Source: Peribolospora baueri
Taxonomy: Eukaryota > Basidiomycota > Peribolosporomycetes > Peribolosporales > Peribolosporaceae
Direction: 5' to 3'
NCBI GenBank assembly: GCA_029717555.1
Contig: JAMDHS010000088.1
Span: 1-64,000 of the forward strand
Length of the DNA: 64,000 nt
The notes under the pieces were generated by a model. The model ran no database searches. It saw nothing but the letters and a program-made list of their open reading frames with translations, and was not told where the DNA came from. Position numbers and translations under genes: made by a program. Numbering within the stretch: position 1 is the stretch's first letter; every line of letters starts with the position of its first letter. Shown here in pieces: positions 21,501 through 35,884 of this stretch.

Positions 21501-22210
21501 CAAGCGAGCGACCGCGGAGGGGGAGCGACGGCTTGTAGGCGAGCGGTCTGAGGACACGATTTTGGAGAATTGAGGGACGCTGACCCGCGAGTCGTGTACC
21601 GTGAAACGCCCGTCCTCGATAGCGAGGCGCTTGTCGGAAAGGGCCGCTTTGCCCATGATGTGCGAGTCGGGGCTGGCGATAGCGGGGCTTGCTGTGGGAA
21701 AAAGCGTAGACGGGGCCTGTGCTTGCGCGGCCGGGATGAGCGTCGGCCGGGCTGGCGTGGGGTGATGGGGATCGCCGCAGGGAAGGGCAGGGGATGTGTC
21801 GGAGGTGGAGTAGCCGGGTCGGGTTGGGGGAGGGGCGGTAGCTGCTGAGCGGCTCGCTGTGAGCGCATCTCGGCGACGAGGTCCTGGAGCTGATCAAGCT
21901 TTGCTTCGACGGCAGCGAGCTTGTCCGGGCTGTCGTCCTGGCGGCTTAGCTCTGCTGCTCCCTCTGGTCGTCTTCACCGGGGACGTCGGTGGGTTCGGGC
22001 TCGGGGCAGGTGTCGCGACACGTAGCGCAGTGCCAGTAGCCATTCTTCGGTGTCGAGACGCTCTTGCGGAAGTACCGCTTGGGGTAGGTGTTCTTGCACC
22101 GACGGCAGGTGCGCGTAGTCCGAACCGGGGCCATTCGGGGGGGAACAAGACGGGGGTGAGGGGAAAAAGCAAGGCAGTACTAGAGGGAGAGGCCAGAAGG
22201 GCTAAAGCAT
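18530..22210 (-). mobile_element. DIRS-like (tyrosine recombinase) retroelement fossil
   Basis: Parts seen mainly on the minus strand: a first frame starting near 22134 with a paired-CxxC zinc-ribbon-like motif (CRRCKNTYPKRYF, then YWHCATCRDTC); a proline/arginine-rich gag-like region with tandem repeats (about 21150-21480); a reverse transcriptase region (about 20440-21100) containing SGWRVIHHLSHP and IWKSDLTDAFRQLPLD; and a tyrosine recombinase region (about 18540-19740) with GHFFRRGAATWASAIGL and RWSSDCYKRYVD. An RNase H-like tail (SQANVLADSLSRFEF) lies at about 19740-19990 and reads on the other strand. Reverse transcriptase plus tyrosine recombinase is the DIRS-class signature. The copy is broken, with at least several breaks and a mixed orientation of parts. 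I could not define its terminal repeats. It looks moderately young because long stretches stay open. Confidence 0.8.
21147..21480 (-). repeat. Tandem repeats in the gag-like region of the DIRS-like element
   Basis: Three diverged copies of a roughly 115-150 bp unit start near 21147, 21297 and 21413; each begins with GTCGTC(G/C)GGTGGCGGGAAGCC on the plus strand. On the minus strand they encode a Pro/Arg-rich peptide repeat with FPPPDDAD or LPATRRRR-like cores. Confidence 0.75.
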
Positions 22211-22827
22211 AGATGAAGGAGAGGAAGAGGAGGAGGAGGGAGTGGAGACGACGCGCGCAGAGCAGAGGGCGCGACGAAACATCACGTGACCAAGATTAAT
22301 TCATCATTCCATCTTGTTCGTTCCTGCTGCGGTCGTCCTCCGCATTGCGAACCTCGGGCACAGCGTCGAGGCGGGGAAGGGAGACAGACCCGAGCAGGCA
22401 CGCCCATCTGCGCTGCGCTACCGGAGACGACACGACGGACGGACAGGAACGCGTTCGTTGGGCTATCGACGCGATCACTAGACCTACCCTGACGACCGAC
22501 CGACCGAGACGCAGGCGTTCCTCGCCCATCCACTAGCATTGGCTGGCCTCAGCGCTCGCCTCGCCAGCCCATTGGCACTACCACCTTGGGTCCGCCCGCG
22601 CACGGGCCACCCGAAGCCGAAGTCGAAGCCGACCAGGTACAAGAAAGGACGGAAGGGAGGACGAGGAGTGGACGATGGGGGGTAGGGAAGAAGGCTTAAA
22701 AGGACGGTTGTCCTCCGCCCTTTTTTTCCCTCTTTCCTTCCTCACGACAGCCCCAGCCCTTGTCACTGTACTCTAGCCCTCCCTCGCTCGTCCTTCGCCC
22801 TCCTCCACGGCTCTGTCGCTCTCCAAA
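22211..22827. other. Spacer with CACGTG box
   Basis: No gene is supported. A CACGTG palindrome (E-box type, the core bound by bHLH factors) lies at 22283-22288. The stretch 22680-22827 turns pyrimidine-rich and leads into the decayed LYS1 copy, so this may be its former promoter. Confidence 0.5.
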
Positions 22828-24396
<1,569 letters not shown>

Positions 24397-25924
24397 CATG
24401 ATTGAGTCAAGCCTATCGGCTTCCAGCAGCAAAACGACGACGAGTCCAAGGCAGAGCAGGCGCAAAGTGCAAAAGACGGCTCTCCTCCGATAACCGGCCC
24501 ATGTTGGTGCGGCAAAAAGGTATCGGTAACTTGAGACACACTTCAAGCATGAGGTTTGCCACGACTATATGCGTTCTATTCGATTGTGATCTGTCACTGC
24601 ACACCACTCACGCGCTTTGCTCTCTCCGCTCCTTCCACCAATGGCTAGTCTTATGTATGACAAGCTGCTACACGCCTAAGGCTGGGTTCCTGGAGACGAG
24701 AGCCTGTCCAACGTGCTGCAAAGGTATAGATAACGGTCGACTGAGCGCCTACGACGAGAAGTGATTCCGGCTCGTAGGCCTCGTGCAGGTCCACCATCGT
24801 TTTCACATCCACACTCCCCTTCCGGACCCCCCAACCCCTTCTGCCCGTCCTCCAAGATGCCCAGGTTGCCCATCAACGTCAACCCTTCGTCCATCCCTCT
24901 CAGCTCCCCTCTCCTTCACAGCCGTCTCTCGCACCCTTTGGACGACATTCGCACAAATGTTGTAGTTTATGCATGCATGTCCTATTCATCTAGGGTATGA
25001 ACAGCCTGTCAGATGTTTTGTACGAATGTTGTGCACGGGGAAAGGGGGAGGAGTATGGAGACCAATTAGGTAGGCACTGAGCGTATCGATTTATGAGAAG
25101 GTGCCTCGATGCCCTCACAGTTGCAACCTGACTATCTAGAGAGCATTGTGTGGCTTGTGTAAGAAAGAGACTCACCCTTTCTAGACAGAGGGAAAAAAAA
25201 GTATTTCTTAGATTGGTCGATGGGACAGTAAAAAAAGTTCGCGACGTGACCATCACTTTTCCAGTAACGGCCTGCATTGGAAAAATCCTCTTGGGCAATG
25301 AAAAAGATTTTGGGGCTACCAGAAGGTCGTAAATTTTATGCGCATGAACTTCTTTCTCAAAAGTCTGCTAGCAGGCAGTCGAACCCTGAACTCTTGTGGA
25401 TGGGCCGATCACCTCTCACTCAGTTCATTGTAATTATCTGCTATTGGTAGTTCAGGGAATATATTATTCACACAGTGCGCGTATGCCCGCCGGAGCTCAA
25501 AAATGGACCGATTTATTTTGTGATCGACGACGTAGCCGTCAGTGAGACAGATCAAACTTGTACGTCTCCTTCCCGTGAGGTTGAAAAAAAAAACCATTTT
25601 GTTTCTCAGCGTGAGCATTACGTGACACGAAAAAACTGAGAGCAGATGGAATTTGCAACCATCGGATTTTTAATGACGTTGACTGGATGAGTGAATGGAC
25701 TGTTCGTATTTTATGGCTCGGCGAGATGGTGGGAGACGGATTTCGTGTTTGTGCCAGTGTGGTAAAGCTACTACATATGGAAGTGTTGCGAAATGTCGGG
25801 CCAGTGGCCAGTAGAATTGTGGGCGCTGTCGGGTAGACTGATTCCCCGACTGCATACAGACGAGGACGTTTAGGAACGATATTATCCGAAAGGTGGAGAA
25901 GATACGGTTGCCCATGCACATAAC
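24397..25924. other. Gene-free, AT-richer spacer
   Basis: About 1.5 kb without any supported gene. From about 24950 on, the composition is clearly more AT-rich than the rest of the window, with A-tracts near 25192, 25581 and 25960. The short open frames lack codon-like bias or known motifs. A hairpin-like GGCAGTCGAACCCTG near 25383-25397 was considered as a tRNA arm and rejected. Confidence 0.55.
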
Positions 25925-25953
25925 GTTGATGTCAGTGTCATGCTCTCTTCTCT
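25925..25953. repeat. Left copy of a 29-bp direct repeat
   Basis: GTTGATGTCAGTGTCATGCT and its continuation to 25953 recur at 28257-28285 with a single mismatch; the inner 23 bases are identical. The two copies bracket the (ATT)n insertion and the Ty3/gypsy fossil. Confidence 0.85.
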
Positions 25954-26007
25954 TCCTGAAAAAAAAAAGAAAAAAAAAAAAACAGTAATCAAGTTGTCCA
26001 CATGTAG

Positions 26008-26028
26008 GGACGAGGGCATATAGGTCTC

Positions 26029-26102
<74 letters not shown>

Positions 26103-26125
26103 GTAATGGACGAGGGCATTTAGGA
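26008..26125. repeat. (ATT)n microsatellite between short direct repeats
   Basis: About 24 units of ATT/TTA fill 26029-26102. On the left, GGACGAGGGCATATAGG begins at 26008; on the right, GGACGAGGGCATTTAGG begins at 26108. They differ at one base. A simple-sequence tract with matching 17-bp flanks looks like an insertion with a target site duplication. Confidence 0.85.
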
Positions 26126-28240
26126 ATCAGCCGAAGGGTGGGGTTCTGAGGACTTCCTCAGCCAGCTCCGACATGTCCACCTGACGCAGCCCGCCAATTT
26201 CAGGGCTGGACGGGTCAAGGTGGCCCACGCCATCTCCTTCCTCCGACGAGCTGATGAGGACGAGCGAGCCGGGCAAGCTCGACGAACTCATCGGAGCCTG
26301 CCTCCGCATCGACAACCGCATCAACGCGCGGAGGCAGGAGCGCCAGCTTGCCGGAGATGGAGGAAGAGGAGCTGAGAAGACGGTCAGGGGGAAGGGAGGC
26401 CTTGGAGGGGCCCGCGCCGCTGCCACGCTCGTCAGCCGGGTCGGCAGACAGGACGATGCCGGGCAGCGGCCAGGTGGAATGGTAGAAGCGGTTGAGTAAG
26501 GAAGCGTTATCAGGAGCAGGGGTTGTGCTTCGCATGCGGCAGGAAGGGGCACGTCTCGAAGGAGTACTCGACGAGGGGCAGCAAGGGGCACGATGAAGCC
26601 GGCAGCGGCGAAGGTGAATGCGGTGTACGAAGTCACCAAGGGCGAGGGATCGAACTCTGTCTCTCTCTCGTCGCCGCGAGCCCAGCCGGAGGGCAGCCCG
26701 CTGCTGTTCACGACCGTCAAGATTCAGGGACACCGGGCGACCATCCCCACTAAGGCGCTGGTCGACTGCGCCGCGTCCATGAATTTCATCTCCGAAGACT
26801 TTGTTCGGGCGCGCTCGTTGCGCATACTTGCTCAACGAGCCAGTTCCCGTCACCCCGTTCGGAGGAGCCGTGAAAGAAGCCCCAACGCTCACTGAAGCGT
26901 GCCGAGCCCGAGTAAGGCTCGCAGGAAGTCCGCGGTCGAGAGAGGCGACCTTCTTGGTTGCCCCGACGCGCGGCTAGGATCTTATGCTGAGTCTGCCGTT
27001 CCTCATCGACAACGGGATTCAGCTGGACTTCGCCGTACCGGGATACCGGATCGACGGCGCGATGGTCGCGTTCGACCAACCGACGAGGCCAACGAATATT
27101 GAGGCACACGGGACGATGCGCTAGCCAGAGCTCAAGCGCCCCCCGATGTGCGATTCGTCTCGGCTCTCGAGTTCCAGCAGCCGTTGCAGCTGGAAGGACA
27201 TGCCTGCGCGACGTGCCTGGTCGTAGCTCCCAGGCTACGGCCAACGTCGTAGCGAATGTCGACGAAGACCCGGAAGACGCCCTAGGGGACGAGGATGAAA
27301 TTCGCCCCCTCATCCCGTCCAAGCATCACGAGTTCGTGAGCGTCTTCTCGAAGGCGGAAGCGAGTCAGCTACCGCCAGTCACGGCCAGTCACGAAGAGCA
27401 CGACGACCATGTTCGCCGGTTCTGCAAAGCCTCAAGGCTGTTGGCTTGTACGCCAGTCCGAAGAGGCCGATTCAACCAGTCGAGTGCAGTGTCTCCGGGA
27501 GTGGAGGCAGTACTACGAAGGGAACGTCAGTGCAGTGTCTCCTGGAGTGGAGGCAGTACTGCGAAGGGGACGTCACGTCCGTCGAAGTCCTCAGCGATCA
27601 CAAAGCGCTGATGTGATTCGTCACGAAACGTCTTCTCAACCGCCGCCAAGCCCGGTGGGCTACCAAGCTCGCCGACTTCGATTTCACAATCAACTACCGG
27701 CCGGGCCTGGAGGGCGGCAAACCCGATGCATTGACGCGCAGGAGCGACGTCTATGAGGGGGGGCGACGCCGACGCGACCCATCAACGGCAAGACCCGCAC
27801 GAAGGAGCTGAACTTTATGGCGCTGTTGCGGCCGGATCAGCTCAAGGCGGAAGCGAACGCGTTGGAGGTAGCGACGTTGACGACGGTCCCGGACGACATA
27901 ATCTTGCTCGTCGAGGAGGCGCAAGCCAAGGACGAGAAGATTGCAGGATGGGTAGCCGAACCCGTAGCTCAGAAGCGACGAAGCTCAAGGGCAAAGGCTA
28001 GTCAGTAACCGAGTCGGGGGTGCTCCTCAGGAACGGCAAAGTTTTGGTGCCGGACACAGGAGACCTACGACTCAAGATTCTCCAGTCGAGGCACGACGCG
28101 AAGCTCGCTGGCCACCCGGGCCAGCGACGCACGTATTCGCTAGTGTCCGAACCAGCAGGACGACTGGACGGACCACCTCCCGCTCGCCGAGTTCGCGTAC
28201 GATAACAAGAGCACCGGGTTCACCCGCGTCTGGAGGTGCG
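26126..28240 (+). mobile_element. Ty3/gypsy-type retroelement fossil
   Basis: On the plus strand, pieces of a Ty3/gypsy polyprotein appear in order: an aspartic protease-like stretch (ALVDCAASMNFISEDF, about 26755-26810), a reverse transcriptase-proximal segment (HEFVSVFSKAEASQLPP, about 27330-27380), an RNase H end ([20 protein letters not shown], about 27675-27740), and an integrase piece (DDWTDHLPLAEFAYDNKST, about 28150-28215). The copy is heavily broken and much shorter than a full element; no LTR pair was recognised. It looks old. The minus-strand frames here are shadows. Confidence 0.75.
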
Positions 28241-28256
28241 CGCTAGCCTAGAGGCG

Positions 28257-28285
28257 GTTGCTGTCAGTGTCATGCTCTCTTCTCT
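28257..28285. repeat. Right copy of a 29-bp direct repeat
   Basis: Matches 25925-25953 with one mismatch. It lies just after the last Ty3/gypsy-like residues and about 110 bp before the NSP1 stop codon. Confidence 0.85.
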
Positions 28286-28396
28286 TTCTTTCCGAAAACC
28301 CTGTTGTCCAATGTCCACTTTTGTCGAAGAGGATTAAAGAGGCTGAAGATATTGGCAGCTTTGTAAGGGACACAGAAACGTCGTCATAGAAGTACA

Positions 28397-29885
28397 TTAC
28401 GAAGTGGGGAGACGACTGGCCTTTTTAAGGGATTCGACGCGATGGCGCATTTCCGCCGCATTCTCCCCGATCCAACGAAGACTGTGGAGATGTGCGTTAA
28501 GAATAGTGGCCATTTGACTGATTGGCTCCTGGGTGGATCCGGGGCCTGACACGTCTGCAGGCGATTCCTCCGTTCCAGCCCCCGCGTGAGGAGCTGAGCG
28601 GGCGGTTGTAGCGCCGCCTGCGAGAGAGTTGACTTCGTCGACGATGAACGTCAGGTTGCGAGAAATGTCCGCGAGCTGGCCGTGCAAGCTTTCTGCCAAT
28701 GCGTACCTGACGAATGGGATGAAATGCTAGTTTAGTACAGCTCCTTTGAACCCGGATCCCAGCGCAGCTTGACGCTAGAAACACTCACGCTTCCTCTCTC
28801 TCAGCATCGGCAGCACCCATCGCCAGATCAACGCTGTCGCCTCCACTTCCCTGAAGGAGCTGATCTGCTTGTTTCTCATACGCCTCCAAGATCTTATCAA
28901 GGTCAGCCTGTTGACTCTCGACGTAGTCAAGGGACTGATCTATTTGCGACTGCGTCGACTCTGTCTGCGTTAGCGCGCTGTATAGGCGGGAAATCTGTCG
29001 AAGGTGAGCGAAATGAACAGTAGTGAGCATGCAGGTTGCTATTATAGAGACTGAAAGTCAGCCGGAAGGGCCGTGGTTCACCTCTCGTCCGTTTTTGACC
29101 AAGACCGCGTCCCATTCCGCAACCTCCTCAGCCTGGCTGGCAAACTCGCGCGTGCTCTCATCCAAATCCCTGGCCCACTTGTTAACGACTTCGTCCATGG
29201 TTTTGTTGCGGAGAGCGTTGAGAACCGGGGCAGTCCCGCCACCGAGCGGCTTAGCTGCTGATGTGCTGGTAGTACTTGCAAGAGCAGACGAAGTTACTGG
29301 CGTGCTTGTGGTACTTGCAAGGGCGGACGAAGTGCTCGGCGCAGTGCTCGCTGTTGCGCCGAAAGCACCAAACGGAGAGCTGACTGGGACGGACGCGACC
29401 CCACTCCCAGCAGTCTTACCCGCCAACGGCGCACTACTTCCAAACACATTCGACGTGTTCAGCGTGGTGTTACCCGCCGACAGTGTACCACTTCCAAACG
29501 AATTTGACGTGTTCAGCGTGCTGTTTGTCGCGGCACCAAAAGTGCCGAATGGAGAGGCGCTGGCCCCAGGCGTAGCCAAAGAGGAAGCAGGCGCTGCAGC
29601 CGAAGCAGATGGCAAGCCGGAGGAGGCACCTCCACCAGTACCTGAATTAAAAAAACATCACCAAGGACGAAAAGAGAAGCATATAAGCAGGGCTAGGACG
29701 AAAGGAGAAGCATATAAGCAGGGCTCGGCAAGAGAGCGACAAGAGCTTGCTGGACGATGGACGCACCGGTTTGACCGAAAGCGCTGCCCCCGTTAAAAAG
29801 TGCTGTTGTAAGAGATACCCAGACAAGGGAATATAATAAGCATCTGTCGATGAAGAAGCTACATATGAAGCAACCACTTACACAT
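28397..29885 (-). CDS. NSP1: Nucleoporin NSP1/NUP62
   Basis: Central-channel FG nucleoporin; the family's coiled coil anchors it in the NUP57-NUP49 and NUP82 complexes while the FG repeats bind transport receptors. The first exon is only ATG plus T (29885-29882), joined after a short intron to CACTTTTTAACGGG to give MSLFNGGSAFGQTGTGGG. The FG region is short, with about seven FG motifs (PFGTFG, SFGSG, VFGSS, PFGAFG) in Ser/Thr/Ala-rich spacers. Then comes the conserved NSP1 C-terminal domain: VLNALRNKTMDEVVNKWARD, ISRLYSALTQTESTQSQIDQ, SLDYVESQQADLDKILEAYE and LAESLHGQLADISRNLTFIV, ending KKASRLPTS. The total, roughly 400 residues, is nearer animal NUP62 than yeast NSP1. Two internal repeats are visible in the FG spacer (about 29268-29340 and 29435-29525). 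The start context is poor in evidence but splice borders are good. Confidence 0.88.
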
Positions 29886-30073
29886 TGTGCTTGCGCTGTG
29901 TGTGTGTCGGCTGAAGATGGTGTTCTCGGAGTGGAAGCGCGAGCGTCGATCAGGTCGAGTCTGCGCGCTGTAACCCTAACTGATATCCGCAATTGATCAG
30001 GAATGCTCGCTAAGGTGGTGACCGAACGACAATCTGGCACCAGACACTTGACAACCAAGCCGAAAGACAAAGG
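29886..30073. promoter_or_regulatory. 188-bp shared promoter, NSP1 and VID28
   Basis: Only 188 bp separate the divergent ATGs of NSP1 (minus) and the armadillo-repeat gene (plus), so both promoters must overlap here or extend into first exons. A GTGTGTGTGT run lies near its left end (29897-29908). No TATA box is seen. Confidence 0.6.
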
Positions 30074-33000
30074 ATGGCCAGCATGGATGACTGTGCGGAT
30101 CCGGTAGCTCGCCTTCAAGAGCTTCGGGCGCTCAAGAACGTTCTCATTGGAAGCCGCCCGAAGAAGCACCTTTTCGCACAAGAAGGTCACGTACAAGGGT
30201 GAGTGAGCAGTTAGCGACCGGAGAGCTCCTTCCTCGCTGCCCAGGTAGTTCAAACTGTGATGAATGCTTCGATTGCAACCAGGATCGTGCCTTTGTTGGC
30301 AATTCCTGGGTCAGACGACGTCTCACAACAGACTCGAGCTCAAGTTGCAACCATCATTGGTGCTCTCGCCAATGGTTTGTGGATATCCCTCTTAACTGCG
30401 CTGGTTTATAGGCCGTCCATTGATAGACTGTACCATGCTTTGCTACATTTTCAGCGCCAGACCCATCCATATTAGAAGTTCTTCTGGCTTGTGGGGTAGT
30501 GACGGCTCTTTTGCACGCCATCTCCGACCTGCAATCAGGTGCACCTTCTGCGTCCGTTTCCCCTTTCACTGCAGCGTCTGAGGGCCGTCCTCCAAACACC
30601 TCTCTTTCTGGTAATGGCTTCAAGCTGCTCGAGAACTCGCTTCGAGCTCTTCGGTCTTTATCCCATGCCATAGCAGATGAAGTAGGACCGCGCGAATGGG
30701 GCATAGGCACGAATAACGGACGTGGCAGGCCATCAAGAGCTTCGTTAGAGCGTCTTGCTCACCACCGTTCGCCCGAAGTGGAGAGAGACGTAATGAGGCG
30801 CGCGTTAGCTCGGGAAGCCCTTAAAGAGTTGCTAGAGGTAAGCACATTCTGTCATGTTTGCTGTTTATGGTATACCGGAAGTTCCTGCTCGCCTCACCTT
30901 TTTCTTACGGTTGCTGTTCCAGCCTGCAGCCCTGGCCCTCGTCCTGAGGTACCTCTATGTTCCCTTACACGACAATTCCACGTATGATAGTGTCCCTGGC
31001 TCGCACCATCCCGAAGGGTCGGATGTTGCTGCAGCGGAGTTTGGCGCTCGTATTTCCACTCGCCATTCCATCATCGCCGAGTTGGTAGCCTCCATCCTTT
31101 CGAAGATCGTCTTGGCCGCGAGCGCCTTCGACCAAGTTCACGACGGGCCTAGGAGCCATCATGAGGCCAGGCAGACCTTCCCTTCCAGTCTAGGTCATTC
31201 GAATCCTCTTCGATCCCCAACGGGCTTGTTGGCAAGTGACTGTAGTACAGGCGGGAAGGAAGGCCCCACGATATTCTCTCCTTCCCGCAATCTGCCGGTT
31301 CGCTTCGACGAGCATACGATACGGCTTCCCCTCACCTCCAACAAGACCTCATTTCCTCAATCGACGATGTTCGCCGAGGCGACTCGCGAACGACAAAGTC
31401 GCATTTTCGCCATGACTCCGTGCGAAGGCCTGGATAACGGGACACCTGGATCTCCGGAACGTCCGTTCATTCCTAGCACAAGGAAGAAACCGGATAGCTC
31501 GGCTGCTCTGAACGGGAGGTGCGATGTCAAGGGCAAGGGCCGTAGTACCAGCACTGACTCTGTGTCTAGACCTGCAGTGGTCGAGTACTCGATCGGGAAA
31601 GCACTGGTGTCACTGCTAAGTTGTGGGGTCTTCAAGGTGCATACGAATTGCCTTCATTGTCCACAAGTTGCTTTAGCAGGTGGATCTGATTGTCACGTTT
31701 TTGTTTACTTACCCTGTCCCATTCCTTATTCTCAGACCCAAGAAGCGGCCTTATGGGCACTCTCAGCTCTTGTTCGTGATAACGCCCAACTGTGCCAATG
31801 CCTCGTGTCCCTCAAAGGTATGGAGCAATACTTCGGTTGAACTTGGCTTCAATTGTTCACAGTGGTCAACGCGTGGAGCTCTCAGGCTGAGTTTGCGCTA
31901 TGGCTGTTCATGTTTGGCAGTATCCGCCAGCGCCACTGCCTTGGATGTTATTTCGTCCTTGCTGTGTCAGAAAGCTCCGACGACTAGAGTTGCAGCAGCA
32001 GCCTGGTGTGTTTTCATTGACGTACCTGTTGTCACTGGGCGGAGGGGGGAGCACAATCCTGGGCTAAGTGATCATTGCATGCGCATTTGTGCCTCCAGTC
32101 TCGTCAACATTGTCAAAATGCAGCGAGTACCGACACAGACAACCATGACATTGATTGCCGTGCTATCCCGGCTGCTCGACGTCAAAAACGGTGGGTCAAG
32201 GACGAAAGCAACCTTCCTCTTAGGTATGTTTGTCTCAATCCTTATGGTTCTTCGAGCGGCTGCCGCCCATTACAGATGTTGACCCTTCGTGCTTTTCATA
32301 AACAGCTCGTTTGGTTTCAGACGCTCCGGATCTTCAAGTCGCCGTGGTCGAGGATTATGATTGTCTGCGAAAACTGGGCGACATCCTTGTCGAATCGTCT
32401 GCGTCTGCCCATGCTGCCGACGTCGACATTCGTAGGGTAGTCAAGTCGTCTTCTCTGTCGATCCCCGGGTACATCGACGAATCAGCTAGGCTTCGAGAAG
32501 GCGCATTGTTGACCTTATGTGCGCTGGCCTTTTCGCTCGATGACCTTCGCCGCGCAATCGTGGATTTCTCGCCACCCTTGCTCCCTCAAATTTCGGCTTC
32601 TCTTACGTGGCCCACCGTTGGTGTTCGCCTGGCCGCATGTCAGCTCGTACGCGCACTTTCTCGCAGCGTGTCGATTCTGCGGACAAGTATAGTCGACGCC
32701 GAAATTGCCAAGACCTTACTGGAACTCGTTAAGCGCGGAGGATCTGACGGCTCCGGTTTGTCAGAAGAAGAGTCCTCAACAAAGATGGATGAGGGAGTGG
32801 CTGAGGGGGAGGACGACGCGGTTCTACGCGAGGCAGTCGCCGCGCTTTGTAATCTTGTTCTCGACTTTAGTCCGACCAAGTCATATCTCATCGACCACGG
32901 CGGCGTCTCGCTCCTCGCTCGCCTCAGCAGTCGCGAAGACAATCCGCCGTTGAGGTTGAACGCAGTCTGGGCTCTTAAGAACTTGTTGTGCAGGGCGGGC

Positions 33001-33895
33001 ACTGACATGAAGGAGAAGGTGATGAAGGAGTTCGGTTGGGATCGCGCTGCCGCGTGAGTAGTATTGGAGGGGAGGATACCGTTCTTGCTTGCTGGAGCTA
33101 CATTCAACGACCTTACTTTCGTCCCTTTTGATTTCTCCCATCAGATTGGCTATTTCGTCCGACCCGGCGCTGCAAGAACAAGCTCTGAACCTTATTCGTA
33201 ACCTCGCATCCGATGACGAGAGCGACATCGAAATGACTGTTCAGGAACTGGGGGATGAGCGTTTCTTCAACATGCTGAGTCGTATACTTGCCGATGACCA
33301 GGCTCAGGAAGCGGTCCGTGTGCAGGTGCGTGATTCGCTTGAGCTTGCCATCGCACGACAGACCGTAAAGCTAATGTCAATCTCTGCTTACTGACGTGGA
33401 CAGATTGCCTGGCTCCTCGCGAACGTATCATCCGGCTCGGATGCACGTCGTCGATCCATTCTCGATCGGCCATCCTTCCTCGAGGCCATTATTCAGTTCA
33501 TGGTACGGTGACAGGTTGTCTTGCCAGGTTTTAGAAGTGTCCTTGCCAACTGAGTTTTTCACAACCGGTTTACCCACAACAGAAGCACAACCATGCCGAC
33601 GTTCGTCTGGCAGCGGTCTGGTGTGTGATAAACCTAACGCAACGCGAAGAGCGTGAGAGGTGGAGATCGCCATGTGAGTGCCGCACGTTAGGTGATAAGG
33701 TCACTGTCAAGCACGACTTGTCATCTTTTCTCATCTTCGGTATTCCCGTTACGCCCCGTATGGACAGCGCCTGCGTACGATGCCACAAGACGCCTGCGCG
33801 ACATGGGCTTCGAGAAGCATCTCCGGGAGTTAAAAGAGGACGTGGCGCTCGACGTGCGAGAGCGGGCTACCATAGCCCTCGAGCAGTTTCAATAG
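30074..33895 (+). CDS. VID28: Armadillo-repeat GID/CTLH complex subunit (VID28/ARMC8)
   Basis: ARMC8/VID28 (GID5) is the scaffold arm of the GID/CTLH ubiquitin ligase that links substrate receptors to the catalytic core. The start MASMDDCADPVARLQELRAL, then KNVLIGSRPKKHLFAQEG, matches the first repeat of the family. Armadillo-like helices follow throughout, for example VPLLAIPGSDDVSQQTRAQV, ATIIGALANAPDPSILEVLL, TQEAALWALSALVRDNAQLC, LREGALLTLCALAFSLDDLR, LREAVAALCNLVLDFSPTKS and RLNAVWALKNLLCRAGTDMK. The end is DMGFEKHLRELKEDVALDVR with RERATIALEQFQ, like the family's last repeat. A Ser/Pro-rich insertion of about 150 residues (about 31140-31570) interrupts the repeats. About ten or more exons; not all borders were fixed. 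An alternative ATG lies three codons in (30083). Confidence 0.8.
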
Positions 33896-34214
33896 GCCGG
33901 CCCGCGTCGACGACGGCCTCCCACTCGTAGTCCTCTCATACCCATCCAAGCTTTGAGGGCTCGAGGGCGTAGTGCGGTCACTGTAAGTATCGAACCGATC
34001 CACGGCATGTAACGCAAGCATCTTTCTTGTGTCGTGCAGCGGGGCCAGAGGTAACGAGAGTAATACATGTGGGGGAAACGAAGGGAGGATCATGTGGAGA
34101 GCAAGGTCAAGCAAGCCCTTGTCCGCTAGATTAAGAGGTACTGCTGCAATCGACGACGAGGCGCTAGGAGTCGGACGAAGGGCGAGGGAGGAGAGATGAA
34201 ATACGTGACATGGT
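33896..34214. other. Convergent 3' spacer, VID28 and MAP kinase
   Basis: About 320 bp between converging stops, with nothing recognisable besides 3' untranslated sequence. Confidence 0.6.

Positions 34215-35884
<1,670 letters not shown>

Noticed and set aside
25380-25415. tRNA T-arm-like sequence on the minus strand (GGGTTCGACTGCC)
   Set aside because: The stem would need a G-G pair next to the loop, and no acceptor stem, D-arm or anticodon arm can be drawn around it.
26129-26892. Minus-strand open frames over the Ty3/gypsy fossil
   Set aside because: The retroelement motifs are on the plus strand; the minus frames carry no recognisable motif.
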